Notes: a model not told the origin generated them from the letters alone. A DNA stretch of 33,987 nucleotides from Nocardia sp. (GCF_025465275.1 NZ_JAODNK010000024.1:1-33987), one strand, 5' to 3'; counted from the first letter of the stretch, positions 1-7,006 are shown. A program made the numbers and translations.

Positions 1-514
1 GGTAGGCCACGTTCAGGTACTTCAGCCACTGGCCGATGCTCTTGAAGATCATGGTGCCCATCAGCGGGATCATGCCGCGCCGGTGGTGCGAATTGGTCAG
101 CAGCGCACCGATGTTCACCTTCTGCTCGAGGGTGAACGGGTTGATCTCGACAATGGCGCGGACCAGGTCGGGCCCCTGTGCCGCGGCGATGGTGGCGGAT
201 CCGCCGGACAGCGAGTGCCCCACGACGATGGCGGGCCCGGCGTTCAGCCCCTTGATGACGGCCAGCAGGTCATTGGCCACATCGGTGCGGCTGATGGCCT
301 CCTTGCCGGTGACCGAAGCCCAGCCCATGCTGGATTCGCCGTGTCCGCGCATATCCGTATTGATCACCCGGTAGCCGGCGGCCGCGATCTGCGGTGCCAG
401 GAAGCGGTAGGCCTTGCGGCTGTCGCCCATGCCGTGTGAGAGCACCACCAGCGGTCCTTCGCCGATCGAGTCGTATGCGATGCGGCCGCCGTCGATATCC
501 ATGTACTCGGTCAT
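1..514 (-). CDS. alpha/beta hydrolase (partial, C-terminus outside window)
   Basis: This is an alpha/beta-hydrolase fold enzyme; the substrate is not recognisable. The minus-strand protein begins MTEYMDIDGGRIAYD. It shows the strand-3 oxyanion motif SHGMGD (about 26-31), the DMRGHGES motif (54-61) and the nucleophile elbow VVGHSLSGG with Ser101. The catalytic Asp and His would lie in the missing C-terminal part, because the gene runs off the left edge after 171 codons. The start is the ATG at 514, preceded by GAGGAGAG; an ATG five bases upstream is closed at once by TGA. It is divergent from a MarR gene, and two matching palindromes lie between them, so control by that MarR protein is likely (inference). 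Such pairs often deal with esters, lactones or xenobiotics, but no specific role is claimed. Confidence 0.85.
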   Translation of the reverse strand, partial: MTEYMDIDGGRIAYDSIGEGPLVVLSHGMGDSRKAYRFLAPQIAAAGYRVINTDMRGHGESSMGWASVTGKEAISRTDVANDLLAVIKGLNAGPAIVVGHSLSGGSATIAAAQGPDLVRAIVEINPFTLEQKVNIGALLTNSHHRRGMIPLMGTMIFKSIGQWLKYLNVAY

Positions 515-534
515 GTCATTCTCTCCTCGGTAAA

Positions 535-570
535 GCTAACTGCGATAGCCATAAAGCTAATCATCGTAGC
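535..570. promoter_or_regulatory. Tandem MarR-type operators GCTA-N7-TAGC
   Basis: Two 15-bp inverted repeats, GCTA-N7-TAGC, lie at 535-549 and 556-570. They sit inside a longer direct repeat starting TAAAGCTAA (531-550 and 552-571). The centre-to-centre distance is 21 bp, two helical turns, so two dimers would bind the same face. The pair lies in the divergent interval between the hydrolase and the MarR gene, where a MarR autorepressor would be expected. The palindromes are seen; the regulator assignment is inferred. Confidence 0.6.
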
Positions 571-637
571 CAAACTCGTCAACCCCCTAATTTTCCGCCG
601 GATTCCACCCGCATAGTTGCCATATAAACTGTCCGGC

Positions 638-1132
638 GTGACGGGTATCGACGGTGCTGATCTCGAGAATGCCGATCTCGAGAACGACGTGGGCGCGAAC
701 GTCGGCTACCTGGTCTGGCGGCTGTCCACCCGCTGGCGCGCCACGCTGGACCGCGCCCTCGCGCCCTACGGCCTGACCCAGGCCCAGTACTCGGTGCTGG
801 CCCCGCTCTACGGCCTGACCAGGGACGGCACCCGGCCGAGTCAACGGCAGCTCGCCGACCTCACCGGTCTCGACGCCGTCTACATCTCCAAGCTGGTGCG
901 CGCACTCGAACGGCTGGAGCTGGTCACCCGAACAGCCAGCGCGTCCGACCCGCGCGCGGTCGAACTCGCCCTGACCGACTCCGGAGTCGAAACCGCCCAG
1001 CGCACAATAGAACTCGTCCACAACCTGCGGGACCGTCTGACCGCGCCGCTGGGCGGCAACAACGGCGGGCGCACCGCGGAGCTCGCAGCCGTGCTGCGTG
1101 AACTCCTCGATGCGCCCGAGGTCGACGAATAG
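638..1132 (+). CDS. MarR family transcriptional regulator
   Basis: This is a winged helix-turn-helix dimeric regulator of the MarR family, about 164 residues, the usual length. The dimerisation helix contains GYLVWRLSTRWRATLDRALAPYGL. The HTH region is RQLADLTGLDAVYISKLVRALERL, and the wing follows, with the typical D-P-R turn (TASASDPRAVELALTDSG). Family members usually repress a divergent neighbour and release DNA on binding a phenolic or lipophilic ligand. The divergent hydrolase and the two intergenic palindromes fit that arrangement. The start is uncertain: GTG at 638 is used here, an in-frame TTG lies at 617, and neither has a good ribosome site. It converges with the next gene, leaving only 30 bases between them. 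Confidence 0.85.
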   Translation: MTGIDGADLENADLENDVGANVGYLVWRLSTRWRATLDRALAPYGLTQAQYSVLAPLYGLTRDGTRPSQRQLADLTGLDAVYISKLVRALERLELVTRTASASDPRAVELALTDSGVETAQRTIELVHNLRDRLTAPLGGNNGGRTAELAAVLRELLDAPEVDE

Positions 1133-1162
1133 TATTGCGGCTAAGGCGTTTTCACGACGCTG

Positions 1163-1627
1163 TCACAGGGCCTGTCCCTCGCGGAGCTGCTTCGCCCGCT
1201 CGATGACCGAAGCCAGCACCCGATGCGCGGTGGCAAGCTCCTCCGGATCGGACCCGCCGAAGATGGGCCGGGTCAGCGGTCCGACCGTCTGCATCAGGGT
1301 CCGCAGCTCGGCGGACCCCTCGGCGGTCAGCTGCACCGGCCCCGCGCCGTCGACCGCGGACCCGCCGACGAACCCCTTGGCCTCCATCTTGCCGAGCAGT
1401 GCGGCAGCACCCGCCGCATCGATGCCGAGCTGCCGCTGCCCGGCCAGAAAGGCGTGGAACTCGGCCGGTACGGCGACCGGCCCGCGCGTCGCCAGTGCGC
1501 GCAGCACAGCGTATTCATTACTGGTCGTGGTGAAGCCGCTGGCGGCGAGCGTCGCCTCGAGCAGGGCGGTGACCGCCCCTTCGGCCTCTGCGATGTCCTG
1601 ACCGGTGAGTGTGGGTGCGGTGGTCAT
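1163..1627 (-). CDS. MarR-like winged-helix regulator
   Basis: This 154-residue protein has the layout of a MarR regulator. An N-terminal helix is followed by SNEYAVLRALATRG, a recognition region containing GIDAAGAAALLGKMEAKGFV, and a wing ending in VQLTAEGSAELRTLM. The similarity is weaker than for the other two MarR genes in this stretch, and the D-R wing motif is not obvious. The ATG at 1627 is chosen because AGGAG lies just upstream; a longer reading frame begins upstream but has no such site. The gene lies downstream of the flavin monooxygenase on the same strand, with 98 bases between them that carry their own repeats, so it may have its own promoter. It may sense the substrate or product of that enzyme (inference). 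Confidence 0.7.
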   Translation of the reverse strand: MTTAPTLTGQDIAEAEGAVTALLEATLAASGFTTTSNEYAVLRALATRGPVAVPAEFHAFLAGQRQLGIDAAGAAALLGKMEAKGFVGGSAVDGAGPVQLTAEGSAELRTLMQTVGPLTRPIFGGSDPEELATAHRVLASVIERAKQLREGQAL

Positions 1628-1657
1628 GGCTGACTCCTGGGTGTGGCGGAAGTGCGT

Positions 1658-1704
1658 CCAATATTTACTGTACTTGGAAACAATGTCCATGGAAACAATA
1701 TTCC
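1658..1704. promoter_or_regulatory. Repeat-rich probable operator upstream of the MarR-like gene
   Basis: The 98-base interval upstream of the MarR-like gene holds two direct copies of TGGAAACAAT (1675-1684 and 1690-1699), 15 bp apart. The first lies in TGGA-N7-TCCA (1675-1689) and the second in GGAA-N6-TTCC (1691-1704). CCAA-N12-TTGG spans 1658-1677. This AT-rich patch in a GC-rich region looks like a promoter with an autoregulatory operator. The repeats are seen; the function is inferred. Confidence 0.4.
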
Positions 1705-1725
1705 TCACCCGCAGTGCCCCGAGGA

Positions 1726-3036
1726 TCACGCGTCGCGGTAGTCCCGCAGATCGGCCAGGAACTTGCGGCGCAGGCCGGGGATCTTGGCGGTCAGGCTGAA
1801 GTAGCGGCGTGCGGCGAAGAGCGCGAACCGGCCCATGACCGGGCTGTAGAGCGGATCGTCGCCACTGGTGCCGTTATTGTCGAGGGAATCGGCGACCCGG
1901 GCGAAGCCGTAGGGCACGATCTCGGCCTCGTACTCGCCGATCGCGTCGATCAACTCCTGCTCCCCGCGTGCCGCGGCGGTCAGCTTCGTGCACAGCAGTG
2001 CGGCATCGCGCAGCGCGGTGTTCGCGCCGACACCCTGACCCGGGGTCATGGTGTGAATGGCATCGCCGAGCAGCGTGATATTGGTCGGCTTCCAGGCCTC
2101 GATCGGAACCGAGGTCGAAATCCGCAGCGGGAAAGCCGAATCCGGATCGGAGAGTTCGATCATGCGGCGCAGCTTGGGGTCCCAGTCGGCGGTAGCGTCC
2201 AGGACCGCCTGCACGAGCTCCCGGCCGCGCAGTTCGGTAACGCCCGCGGGGAAGTGGTCGTGCGCGCTCCACACCGAGAGATTCACGTAATCGCGAGTGT
2301 TGTCGTACTGCAGGCCATCCCAGACCTCGAGCAGCTCGGCATCCTTGCCGTCCTTGGGCCGCCCGTTCTCGTCCCAGGGGAACTCCATGACGTGCAGCAT
2401 GCCCATCTTGCCGCCCTTGCCGAAGATGAGGTTGATGCCCTGTTCGAACTCGGTCGAGAGCATCTCCCGAATCTCCGGTGTCAGTGCGGTTTTGGTGGCC
2501 AGCGCGGTGATGCCGCTGTCTTTGATCTCCGCATGCGGCAGGTACTGCTGCCGGATGGCCGAGCGGGTGCCCTCGGCCGAGACGAGCACATCGCCGTCGA
2601 CGCTGGTCCCGTCCGAAAAGTGCGCGGTGACTGTGCCATTGGAGTGCTGGGTGTAGTGCGTGTACACCTTGCCGTAGGTCACCACCTCGTCCATGCCGGT
2701 GAAGAGCACCTGCCGCAGGGTGGAGCGGGAGACCGAACGCTCACCGTCGCCGGCGTCGCCGAGCGGAATGCTGGCCGTGGTCCGCATCTTCTCGGTCAGC
2801 ACATTGAAGTAGCGCGGCGCCCGGGCGCAGGTGGCGACGAAGGTTTTGTACAGCTCGGGCGGCAGGCACTGCTCGAGGGCGCGGCCGCCGGTGGCGTCCA
2901 GGCCGACGCGGTAGCCGTACAGGCCATCCTTGCGGGAGCCGTAGCGCTCGTAGACCGCGACGGAAACGTTCGCCTGCCGGAGGCCGTGTGCCAGGCACAT
3001 GCCGCCGGTGCCGGCTCCGATGATGATGACGTGCAT
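1726..3036 (-). CDS. FAD-dependent monooxygenase (group A, PHBH fold)
   Basis: This is a single-component flavoprotein hydroxylase of the p-hydroxybenzoate hydroxylase fold, which uses NAD(P)H and O2 to oxygenate a substrate. The 436-residue protein has the N-terminal Rossmann motif IIIGAGTGGM (4-13), the middle motif DVLVSAEGTRSAIR (149-162), and the C-terminal FAD ribose motif LLGDAIHTMTPGQGVGAN (322-339). The length is normal for the family. The ATG at 3036 has a strong AGGAGGT ribosome site, so the extra upstream codons of the open frame are not used. It lies next to a MarR gene on the same strand, with two CTTGA-N3-TCAAG palindromes in the interval. This suggests an inducible oxygenase that detoxifies or degrades an aromatic or antibiotic compound; the substrate is unknown. 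Confidence 0.9.
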   Translation of the reverse strand: MHVIIIGAGTGGMCLAHGLRQANVSVAVYERYGSRKDGLYGYRVGLDATGGRALEQCLPPELYKTFVATCARAPRYFNVLTEKMRTTASIPLGDAGDGERSVSRSTLRQVLFTGMDEVVTYGKVYTHYTQHSNGTVTAHFSDGTSVDGDVLVSAEGTRSAIRQQYLPHAEIKDSGITALATKTALTPEIREMLSTEFEQGINLIFGKGGKMGMLHVMEFPWDENGRPKDGKDAELLEVWDGLQYDNTRDYVNLSVWSAHDHFPAGVTELRGRELVQAVLDATADWDPKLRRMIELSDPDSAFPLRISTSVPIEAWKPTNITLLGDAIHTMTPGQGVGANTALRDAALLCTKLTAAARGEQELIDAIGEYEAEIVPYGFARVADSLDNNGTSGDDPLYSPVMGRFALFAARRYFSLTAKIPGLRRKFLADLRDYRDA

Positions 3037-3105
3037 GACGACCTCCTGAAGCGTGAAGTTCATGAATCCGATCGCGGGAATCTCGACCGCGGGCGATAGA
3101 TATAT

Positions 3106-3134
3106 CTTGAACTTCAAGTCACTTGAGTGTCAAG
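3106..3134. promoter_or_regulatory. Two CTTGA-N3-TCAAG operators before the monooxygenase
   Basis: Perfect palindromes CTTGA-N3-TCAAG lie at 3106-3118 and 3122-3134, with centres 16 bp apart. The second overlaps the stop codon of the upstream MarR gene. The same palindrome recurs in that MarR gene's own promoter (3630-3642), which makes it a strong candidate for the regulator's binding site. The sites lie 70-98 bases upstream of the monooxygenase start. Confidence 0.7.
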
Positions 3135-3597
3135 CTTTTAGCCTGGGCAATGCCCGCAACCTCTGGACGTGCTCGTTCTGCGTGGTGCGACTGGCATCGA
3201 GGAAGCCGATGATCAGCTCGAGCTGATCCGGGGTGTACTTCGCCACGATGTGGCTGGAGTCGTCGAGGAAGGGTGCCATCAGCCCGTGGGCGCGTTCGAG
3301 CGCGCGCGGTGTGATCCGGACCAGGGTCTTGCGCCGGTCGGTGGGGTGCGGATGCCGGCTGAGGTAGTCGAGCTTCTCCAGCCGATCCAGCATGGTCGTG
3401 ACACTTCCGCTGGTCAGGCCGAGCTGGACGGCGAGCGTGCTCGGCGCCGCATCCTGCACTCCGATCAGGATTTCCAGGCAGCGCAGGTCCGTCTCGTTCA
3501 CTCCCATCAGGCGGGCGAGCTCACGGTCGTAGTCGTCGACCGATGCCTGGTATCCCTGCACGGCCTCCCCCAGTCGGGCCTCGATGTCGCTGGACAT
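3130..3597 (-). CDS. MarR family transcriptional regulator
   Basis: This is a 155-residue MarR regulator. The HTH is LAVQLGLTSGSVTTMLDRLEKL (about 77-98), followed by the classic wing SRHPHPTDRRKTLVRITPRA with the conserved D-R-R. The C-terminal helices complete the dimer interface. The ATG at 3597 is preceded by GGGAG. The gene is upstream of the monooxygenase on the same strand, with a 93-base gap. One copy of CTTGA-N3-TCAAG lies in its own promoter and two lie before the monooxygenase. The simplest reading is an autorepressor that also controls the oxygenase in response to the oxygenase's substrate (inference). Confidence 0.9.
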   Translation of the reverse strand: MSSDIEARLGEAVQGYQASVDDYDRELARLMGVNETDLRCLEILIGVQDAAPSTLAVQLGLTSGSVTTMLDRLEKLDYLSRHPHPTDRRKTLVRITPRALERAHGLMAPFLDDSSHIVAKYTPDQLELIIGFLDASRTTQNEHVQRLRALPRLKA

Positions 3598-3629
3598 TCA
3601 GGTAGCTCCCTGTTCAGAACGAATTTTAC

Positions 3630-3642
3630 CTTGATAATCAAG
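3630..3642. promoter_or_regulatory. CTTGA-N3-TCAAG operator in the MarR gene promoter
   Basis: A third perfect copy of the 13-bp palindrome lies 33 bases upstream of the MarR start codon at 3597. Sharing it with the two sites before the monooxygenase supports autoregulation and a small local regulon. Confidence 0.65.
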
Positions 3643-3701
3643 ATACAACGATCGTTCGCTGGAGGTGAACAGGCGTACGGAATTACTCCGAGCGGGGTGA
3701 G

Positions 3702-3747
3702 GTTGACAAGGGAACGCTCAACCTGAGTTGAGTAAGAGACGCTCAAT
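3702..3747 (+). promoter_or_regulatory. HAIR-like HspR operators before lon
   Basis: The HspR-associated inverted repeat (HAIR) is CTTGAGT-N7-ACTCAAG, known to lie before dnaK, clpB and, in Streptomyces, lon. Here GTTGAGT-N7-GCTCAAT spans 3727-3747, matching 11 of 14 defined positions with exact spacing. A weaker copy, GTTGACA-N7-GCTCAAC, spans 3702-3722, matching 9 of 14. The sites end 20 bases before the lon start codon, a repressor-like position. CTCAAC-N4-GTTGAG (3717-3732) links the two. HspR binding is inferred. Confidence 0.6.
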
Positions 3748-3766
3748 CTTGGAAGAGGTCGAAGAC

Positions 3767-6238
3767 GTGACTACTACCCCACAGAACCTGCCGGTCCTGT
3801 TCCTGACCGATCCGATCGTGCTGCCCGGCATGATCGTGCCGATCGAGCTGGACGAGTCCGCACAGGCCGCAATCGATGCCGCGCGGGCGGGCAAGGTCAA
3901 CCAGGTGCTGGTCGCGCCGCGCCTGGACGAGGGCTACGCCGCCTACGGCGTGGTCGCCACCATCGAGCAGGTCGGCCGCATGCGCGGCGGCGCGCCCGCC
4001 GCGGTGTTGAAGGCCGAGGGCCGCGCGAAGATCGGGCACGGCGTGACCGGCCCCGGCGCGGCGCTCTGGGTCGAGGCCGAGCCGGTCGAGCTCCCCGAGG
4101 CCGACGGCCGCACCAAAGAGCTGGCCGCCGAATACAAGAAGCTCGTCGTGGCCGTGCTGCAGCGCCGTGAGGCGTGGCAGGTCATCGACGCCGTCAATCA
4201 GCTGAACGATCCGTCGGCCATTGCCGACGCCGCAGGCTGGGCGACCTACCTGACCAATGAGGACAAGCGCGAACTGCTCGAAACCCTCGATACCGCAACC
4301 CGTTTGACCAAGTTGATCGGCTGGACCAAGACGCACATCGCGGAGACCGAGGTCAGCGAGAAGATCAGCGAGGAAGTGCGCGAGGGCGTCGAGAAGAGCC
4401 AGCGCGAATTCCTGCTTCGCCAGCAGCTCAACGCTATTCGCAAGGAGCTGGGCGAGGGCGAGCCCGACGGCGCGGACGACTACCGCACCCGGGTCGAGAC
4501 CGCCGAGCTGCCGGACAATATCCGGGAGGCCGCGCTGCGCGAGGTCGATCGCCTGGAACGCGCCAGCGACCAGAGCCCCGAATCGGGCTGGATCCGTACC
4601 TGGCTGGACACCGTCCTCGAGCTGCCGTTCGGCGTGAAAACCGCTGACAGCACCGATGTCTCGGCTGCCCGCGCGGTGCTGGACGCCGATCACCACGGCC
4701 TGGACGAGGTCAAGGACCGCATGGTCGAATACCTGGCGGTGCGCGCCCGCCGGGCCGCACGCGGCCTGGAGGTCGTGGGCGGTCGCGGTTCCGGCGCGGT
4801 GCTGGTGCTGGTCGGCCCGCCCGGTGTGGGTAAGACCTCGCTGGGTGAGTCCGTGGCAAGGGCCCTGGGCCGCAAGTTCGTTCGGGTCGCCCTGGGCGGC
4901 GTGCGCGACGAGGCGGAGATCCGCGGTCACCGGCGCACCTACGTCGGCGCCCTGCCGGGTCGTATCGTCCGGGCCATGAAGGAGGCGGGTTCGATGAATC
5001 CCGTTGTCCTGCTGGACGAGATCGACAAGGTCGGCTCCGATTTCCGTGGTGATCCGGCGGCGGCGCTGCTCGAGGTCCTGGACCCCGCGCAGAACCACAC
5101 CTTCCGCGATCACTACCTGGACCTGGATCTGGACCTGTCGGATGTGCTGTTCATCGCGACCGCGAATGTCATGGACACCATTCCCGGCCCGCTGCTGGAC
5201 CGCATGGAGATCATCACCGTCGACGGTTACACCGAGGACGACAAGGTGGCCATCGCCCGTGACTTCCTGATCCCGCGTCAGCTGGAGCGCAATGCTCTGA
5301 CCGGCGACGAGGTCGTGATCACGAACGAGGCGCTGCGTGAAGTCGCCGCCAACTACACCCGGGAAGCCGGGGTGCGGCAGATGGAGCGGCTGATCGCCAA
5401 GGCGCTGCGCAAGGCGGCGACCAGGCTGTCGGAGACAGCGGACCTGAATGCTCCCGAAAGCATCGTCATCGCAGGTGATTTCGTGCCCGACGCGAAGTCG
5501 CTCCACGAGAACGACGCGCCCGCAGACGGATTGGGCTACGGTCCCGAGCTCGGTTACGACGGTGGCCCCGCGCCGCTGGTCATCGGGCTGGGTGACCTGA
5601 AGGAGTACCTGGGCCGTCCGCGCTTCACCCCGGACGGGGTGGAACGCACCGCGGTCCCCGGTGTGGCAACGGGTTTGGCCGTGACCGGCTCCGGTGGTGA
5701 TGTCCTCTACATCGAGGCCAATGCCGCCGAGGGCGAGCGGTCGCTCACCCTGACCGGTCAGCTGGGTGATGTCATGAAGGAGTCCGCGCAGATCGCCCTG
5801 ACCTACGTCCGCTCCCACCTGGAGGAGATCGGCATCGAGCCGAAGATGCTGGATCGCAATATCCACATCCACTTCCCGGCCGGCGCGGTCCCGAAGGACG
5901 GTCCCTCCGCGGGTGTCACCATGGTCACCGCCCTGGTGTCGCTGGCCCTGGGCCGGCAGGTCCGTTCGGACGTCGGCATGACCGGCGAGGTCACCCTGAA
6001 CGGCCGGGTCCTCCCCATCGGCGGCGTGAAGCAGAAGCTTCTCGCAGCTCAGCGTGCAGGTCTGAAGACCGTCTTCATTCCCGCCCGCAATGAGCCGGAC
6101 CTCGACGAGGTCCCCGCCGAAGTGCTGGCCGCCCTGGACGTCCGCCCCGTCGCCGATGTGGCCGACATCCTGGCCTACGCCATCGAACCGGTCATCGAAC
6201 CGGCCCTCGACGGCAGGTCGCTGAGCGCCACCGCCTGA
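3767..6238 (+). CDS. lon: ATP-dependent Lon protease
   Basis: Lon is a cytosolic ATP-driven serine protease that degrades misfolded and some regulatory proteins. The 823-residue protein has the full family layout. The N-terminal substrate domain begins LPVLFLTDPIVLPGMIVPIE. A coiled-coil segment lies around 195-230. The AAA+ module carries Walker A GPPGVGKTS (about 350-358) and Walker B VVLLDEIDK (about 413-421). The protease domain has Ser714 in PKDGPSAG and the lysine of GGVKQK near 755. The GTG at 3767 is chosen because GGAAGAGG lies upstream and homologues begin at this point; an earlier TTG in frame would put the start inside the HAIR operator. Heat-shock control by HspR is likely. A strong hairpin follows the stop codon. 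Lon is present in only some actinobacteria. Confidence 0.95.
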   Translation: MTTTPQNLPVLFLTDPIVLPGMIVPIELDESAQAAIDAARAGKVNQVLVAPRLDEGYAAYGVVATIEQVGRMRGGAPAAVLKAEGRAKIGHGVTGPGAALWVEAEPVELPEADGRTKELAAEYKKLVVAVLQRREAWQVIDAVNQLNDPSAIADAAGWATYLTNEDKRELLETLDTATRLTKLIGWTKTHIAETEVSEKISEEVREGVEKSQREFLLRQQLNAIRKELGEGEPDGADDYRTRVETAELPDNIREAALREVDRLERASDQSPESGWIRTWLDTVLELPFGVKTADSTDVSAARAVLDADHHGLDEVKDRMVEYLAVRARRAARGLEVVGGRGSGAVLVLVGPPGVGKTSLGESVARALGRKFVRVALGGVRDEAEIRGHRRTYVGALPGRIVRAMKEAGSMNPVVLLDEIDKVGSDFRGDPAAALLEVLDPAQNHTFRDHYLDLDLDLSDVLFIATANVMDTIPGPLLDRMEIITVDGYTEDDKVAIARDFLIPRQLERNALTGDEVVITNEALREVAANYTREAGVRQMERLIAKALRKAATRLSETADLNAPESIVIAGDFVPDAKSLHENDAPADGLGYGPELGYDGGPAPLVIGLGDLKEYLGRPRFTPDGVERTAVPGVATGLAVTGSGGDVLYIEANAAEGERSLTLTGQLGDVMKESAQIALTYVRSHLEEIGIEPKMLDRNIHIHFPAGAVPKDGPSAGVTMVTALVSLALGRQVRSDVGMTGEVTLNGRVLPIGGVKQKLLAAQRAGLKTVFIPARNEPDLDEVPAEVLAALDVRPVADVADILAYAIEPVIEPALDGRSLSATA

Positions 6239-6258
6239 CCGGTCGCCGCTTACCGAGA

Positions 6259-6289
6259 AAGCCGTGCGTGGAGTCCCCGCGCACGGCTT
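6259..6289 (+). terminator. Hairpin terminator after lon
   Basis: A perfect 10-bp stem, AAGCCGTGCG (6259-6268) with CGCACGGCTT (6280-6289), encloses an 11-base loop 20 bases after the lon stop codon. There is no long T tract, which is common for high-GC actinobacterial terminators. Confidence 0.7.
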
Positions 6290-6322
6290 CCTCGTGCTCC
6301 CAGGCATGGTGGCGAAGGTCTG

Positions 6323-6350
6323 TAAAATAGGTATGTACGTAATCGCGTAC
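6323..6350 (+). promoter_or_regulatory. Promoter and operator of the yefM-yoeB operon
   Basis: A -10-like TAAAAT lies at 6323-6328 in a locally AT-rich stretch, followed by GTACG-N6-CGTAC at 6335-6350. YefM proteins are known to bind palindromes built on TGTACA-type cores overlapping their own promoter. TGTACG and CGTACG here are close to that. The sequence is seen; the binding is inferred. Confidence 0.5.
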
Positions 6351-6389
6351 GCTTGTTGTATGTCAGCTGAACATGCGAGGGAAATGGCC

Positions 6390-6665
6390 ATGCGACCGAT
6401 GTCTGTCAGCGAATTCCGCACTAACCTAGCCAGCGCCCTCGACTTGGTCACTGACGACCTAGAAGAAGTAGTAATTACTCGTGCCGGACGCGAGTCCGCA
6501 GTCGTGGTCTCATTGCGGGAGTATGAGTCCCTGAAGGAGACGGCCTACCTCCTTAGCAACCCTGCCAATGCGCGGCACTTGGCGCAGGGGATCGCCGAGC
6601 ATAAGGCTGGGCTCGCTGAACCGCATGAGCTGATCGATCCCGATGGCGGTGAGGCCGTCGGATGA
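6390..6665 (+). CDS. yefM: YefM/Phd family antitoxin
   Basis: This is the antitoxin of a type II toxin-antitoxin pair. It neutralises the YoeB nuclease and represses its own operon. The 91-residue protein begins MRPMSVSEFRTNLASALDLV, the Phd/YefM DNA-binding N-terminus. It continues with VVVSLREYESLKETAYLL and SNPANARHLAQGI, which align closely with the E. coli YefM segments SLEEYNSLEETAYLL and RSPANARRL. The disordered C-terminal tail would wrap the toxin. The ATG at 6390 sits eight bases after GAGGGA; an ATG at 6384 is too close to it. The stop overlaps the toxin start as ATGA, so the two genes are translationally coupled. Base composition is more AT-rich than in the flanking genes, suggesting acquisition by transfer. 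Confidence 0.9.
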   Translation: MRPMSVSEFRTNLASALDLVTDDLEEVVITRAGRESAVVVSLREYESLKETAYLLSNPANARHLAQGIAEHKAGLAEPHELIDPDGGEAVG

Positions 6666-6919
6666 AGACCACCTTCGTTTCCACGGGCTGGGATGACTAC
6701 CTGTGGTGGCAGGCCAATGATCGAGCCACGTTGAAGCGAGTAAATCGACTGATCGACGACATAGTGCGCAATGGAAACGATGGGATAGGGAAGCCGGAGC
6801 TGTTGCGCCAGAATTTCGCCGGCTACTGGTCGCGGCGAATCACGAGTGAGCACCGGCTCGTCTATGCGCTCGAGGACGACGCGGTAGTAGTCGTCAGCTG
6901 TCGCCTCCACTACGAGTGA
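6662..6919 (+). CDS. yoeB: YoeB family toxin (ribosome-dependent mRNA interferase)
   Basis: YoeB cuts mRNA in the ribosomal A site. The 85-residue protein aligns with E. coli YoeB without gaps. The residues known to be catalytic in E. coli (Glu46, Arg65, His83 and Tyr84) fall at the same positions here, in GKPELL, EHRLVY and CRLHYE. WDDYLWWQ and SRRITSEHRLVYA are further family signatures. One extra residue, Glu85, follows the C-terminal Tyr. The toxin therefore looks intact and active, and depends on the coupled antitoxin. Overlap with yefM is four bases. The gene converges on an oxidoreductase across a repeat-rich interval. Confidence 0.93.
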   Translation: MKTTFVSTGWDDYLWWQANDRATLKRVNRLIDDIVRNGNDGIGKPELLRQNFAGYWSRRITSEHRLVYALEDDAVVVVSCRLHYE

Positions 6920-6929
6920 GATCGACGGC

Positions 6930-7006
6930 ACGGACCGTACGTGTTTCACATGCTGCGTGTTTCACATCCTGCGTGTTTCACATGAAACGAATCCCGCACG
7001 GTCCGT
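6930..7006. repeat. Inverted repeat enclosing three 16-bp tandem repeats with a parS-like end
   Basis: Three tandem 16-bp units, GTGTTTCACATGCTGC and variants, lie at 6941-6956, 6957-6972 and 6973-6988. The third unit ends GAAAC, forming GTTTCA-CA-TGAAAC (6975-6988). This resembles the ParB site TGTTTCACGTGAAACA, with 14 of 16 positions matching. A 12-base inverted repeat with one mismatch (6930-6941 and 6995-7006, core ACGGACCGT) encloses the array. It lies between convergent genes, so it may form a bidirectional terminator. The tandem structure is not explained by that alone. Confidence 0.6.

Noticed and set aside
1609..3099. Long + strand open frame opposite the monooxygenase
   Set aside because: Composition is that of an antisense shadow; the minus-strand monooxygenase has three FAD motifs and a strong ribosome site.
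3654..3670. Possible ClgR box (GTTCGC... ) upstream of lon
   Set aside because: GTTCGC is present, but the second half at the required spacing reads GTG rather than GCG, so the match is only partial.
3743..6451. A very long open frame (about 900 codons) on the minus strand opposite lon
   Set aside because: It is the mirror of lon's third-position GC bias, rich in Gln, His, Asp and Gly with no motif; lon has all its catalytic motifs on the other strand.
6975..6988. True parS partition site
   Set aside because: Two of 16 positions differ from the consensus, one of them in the central CG, and no parA/parB genes are nearby; kept only as parS-like.
6941..6988. CRISPR array
   Set aside because: The 16-bp units are directly adjacent with no spacers, and no cas genes are present.
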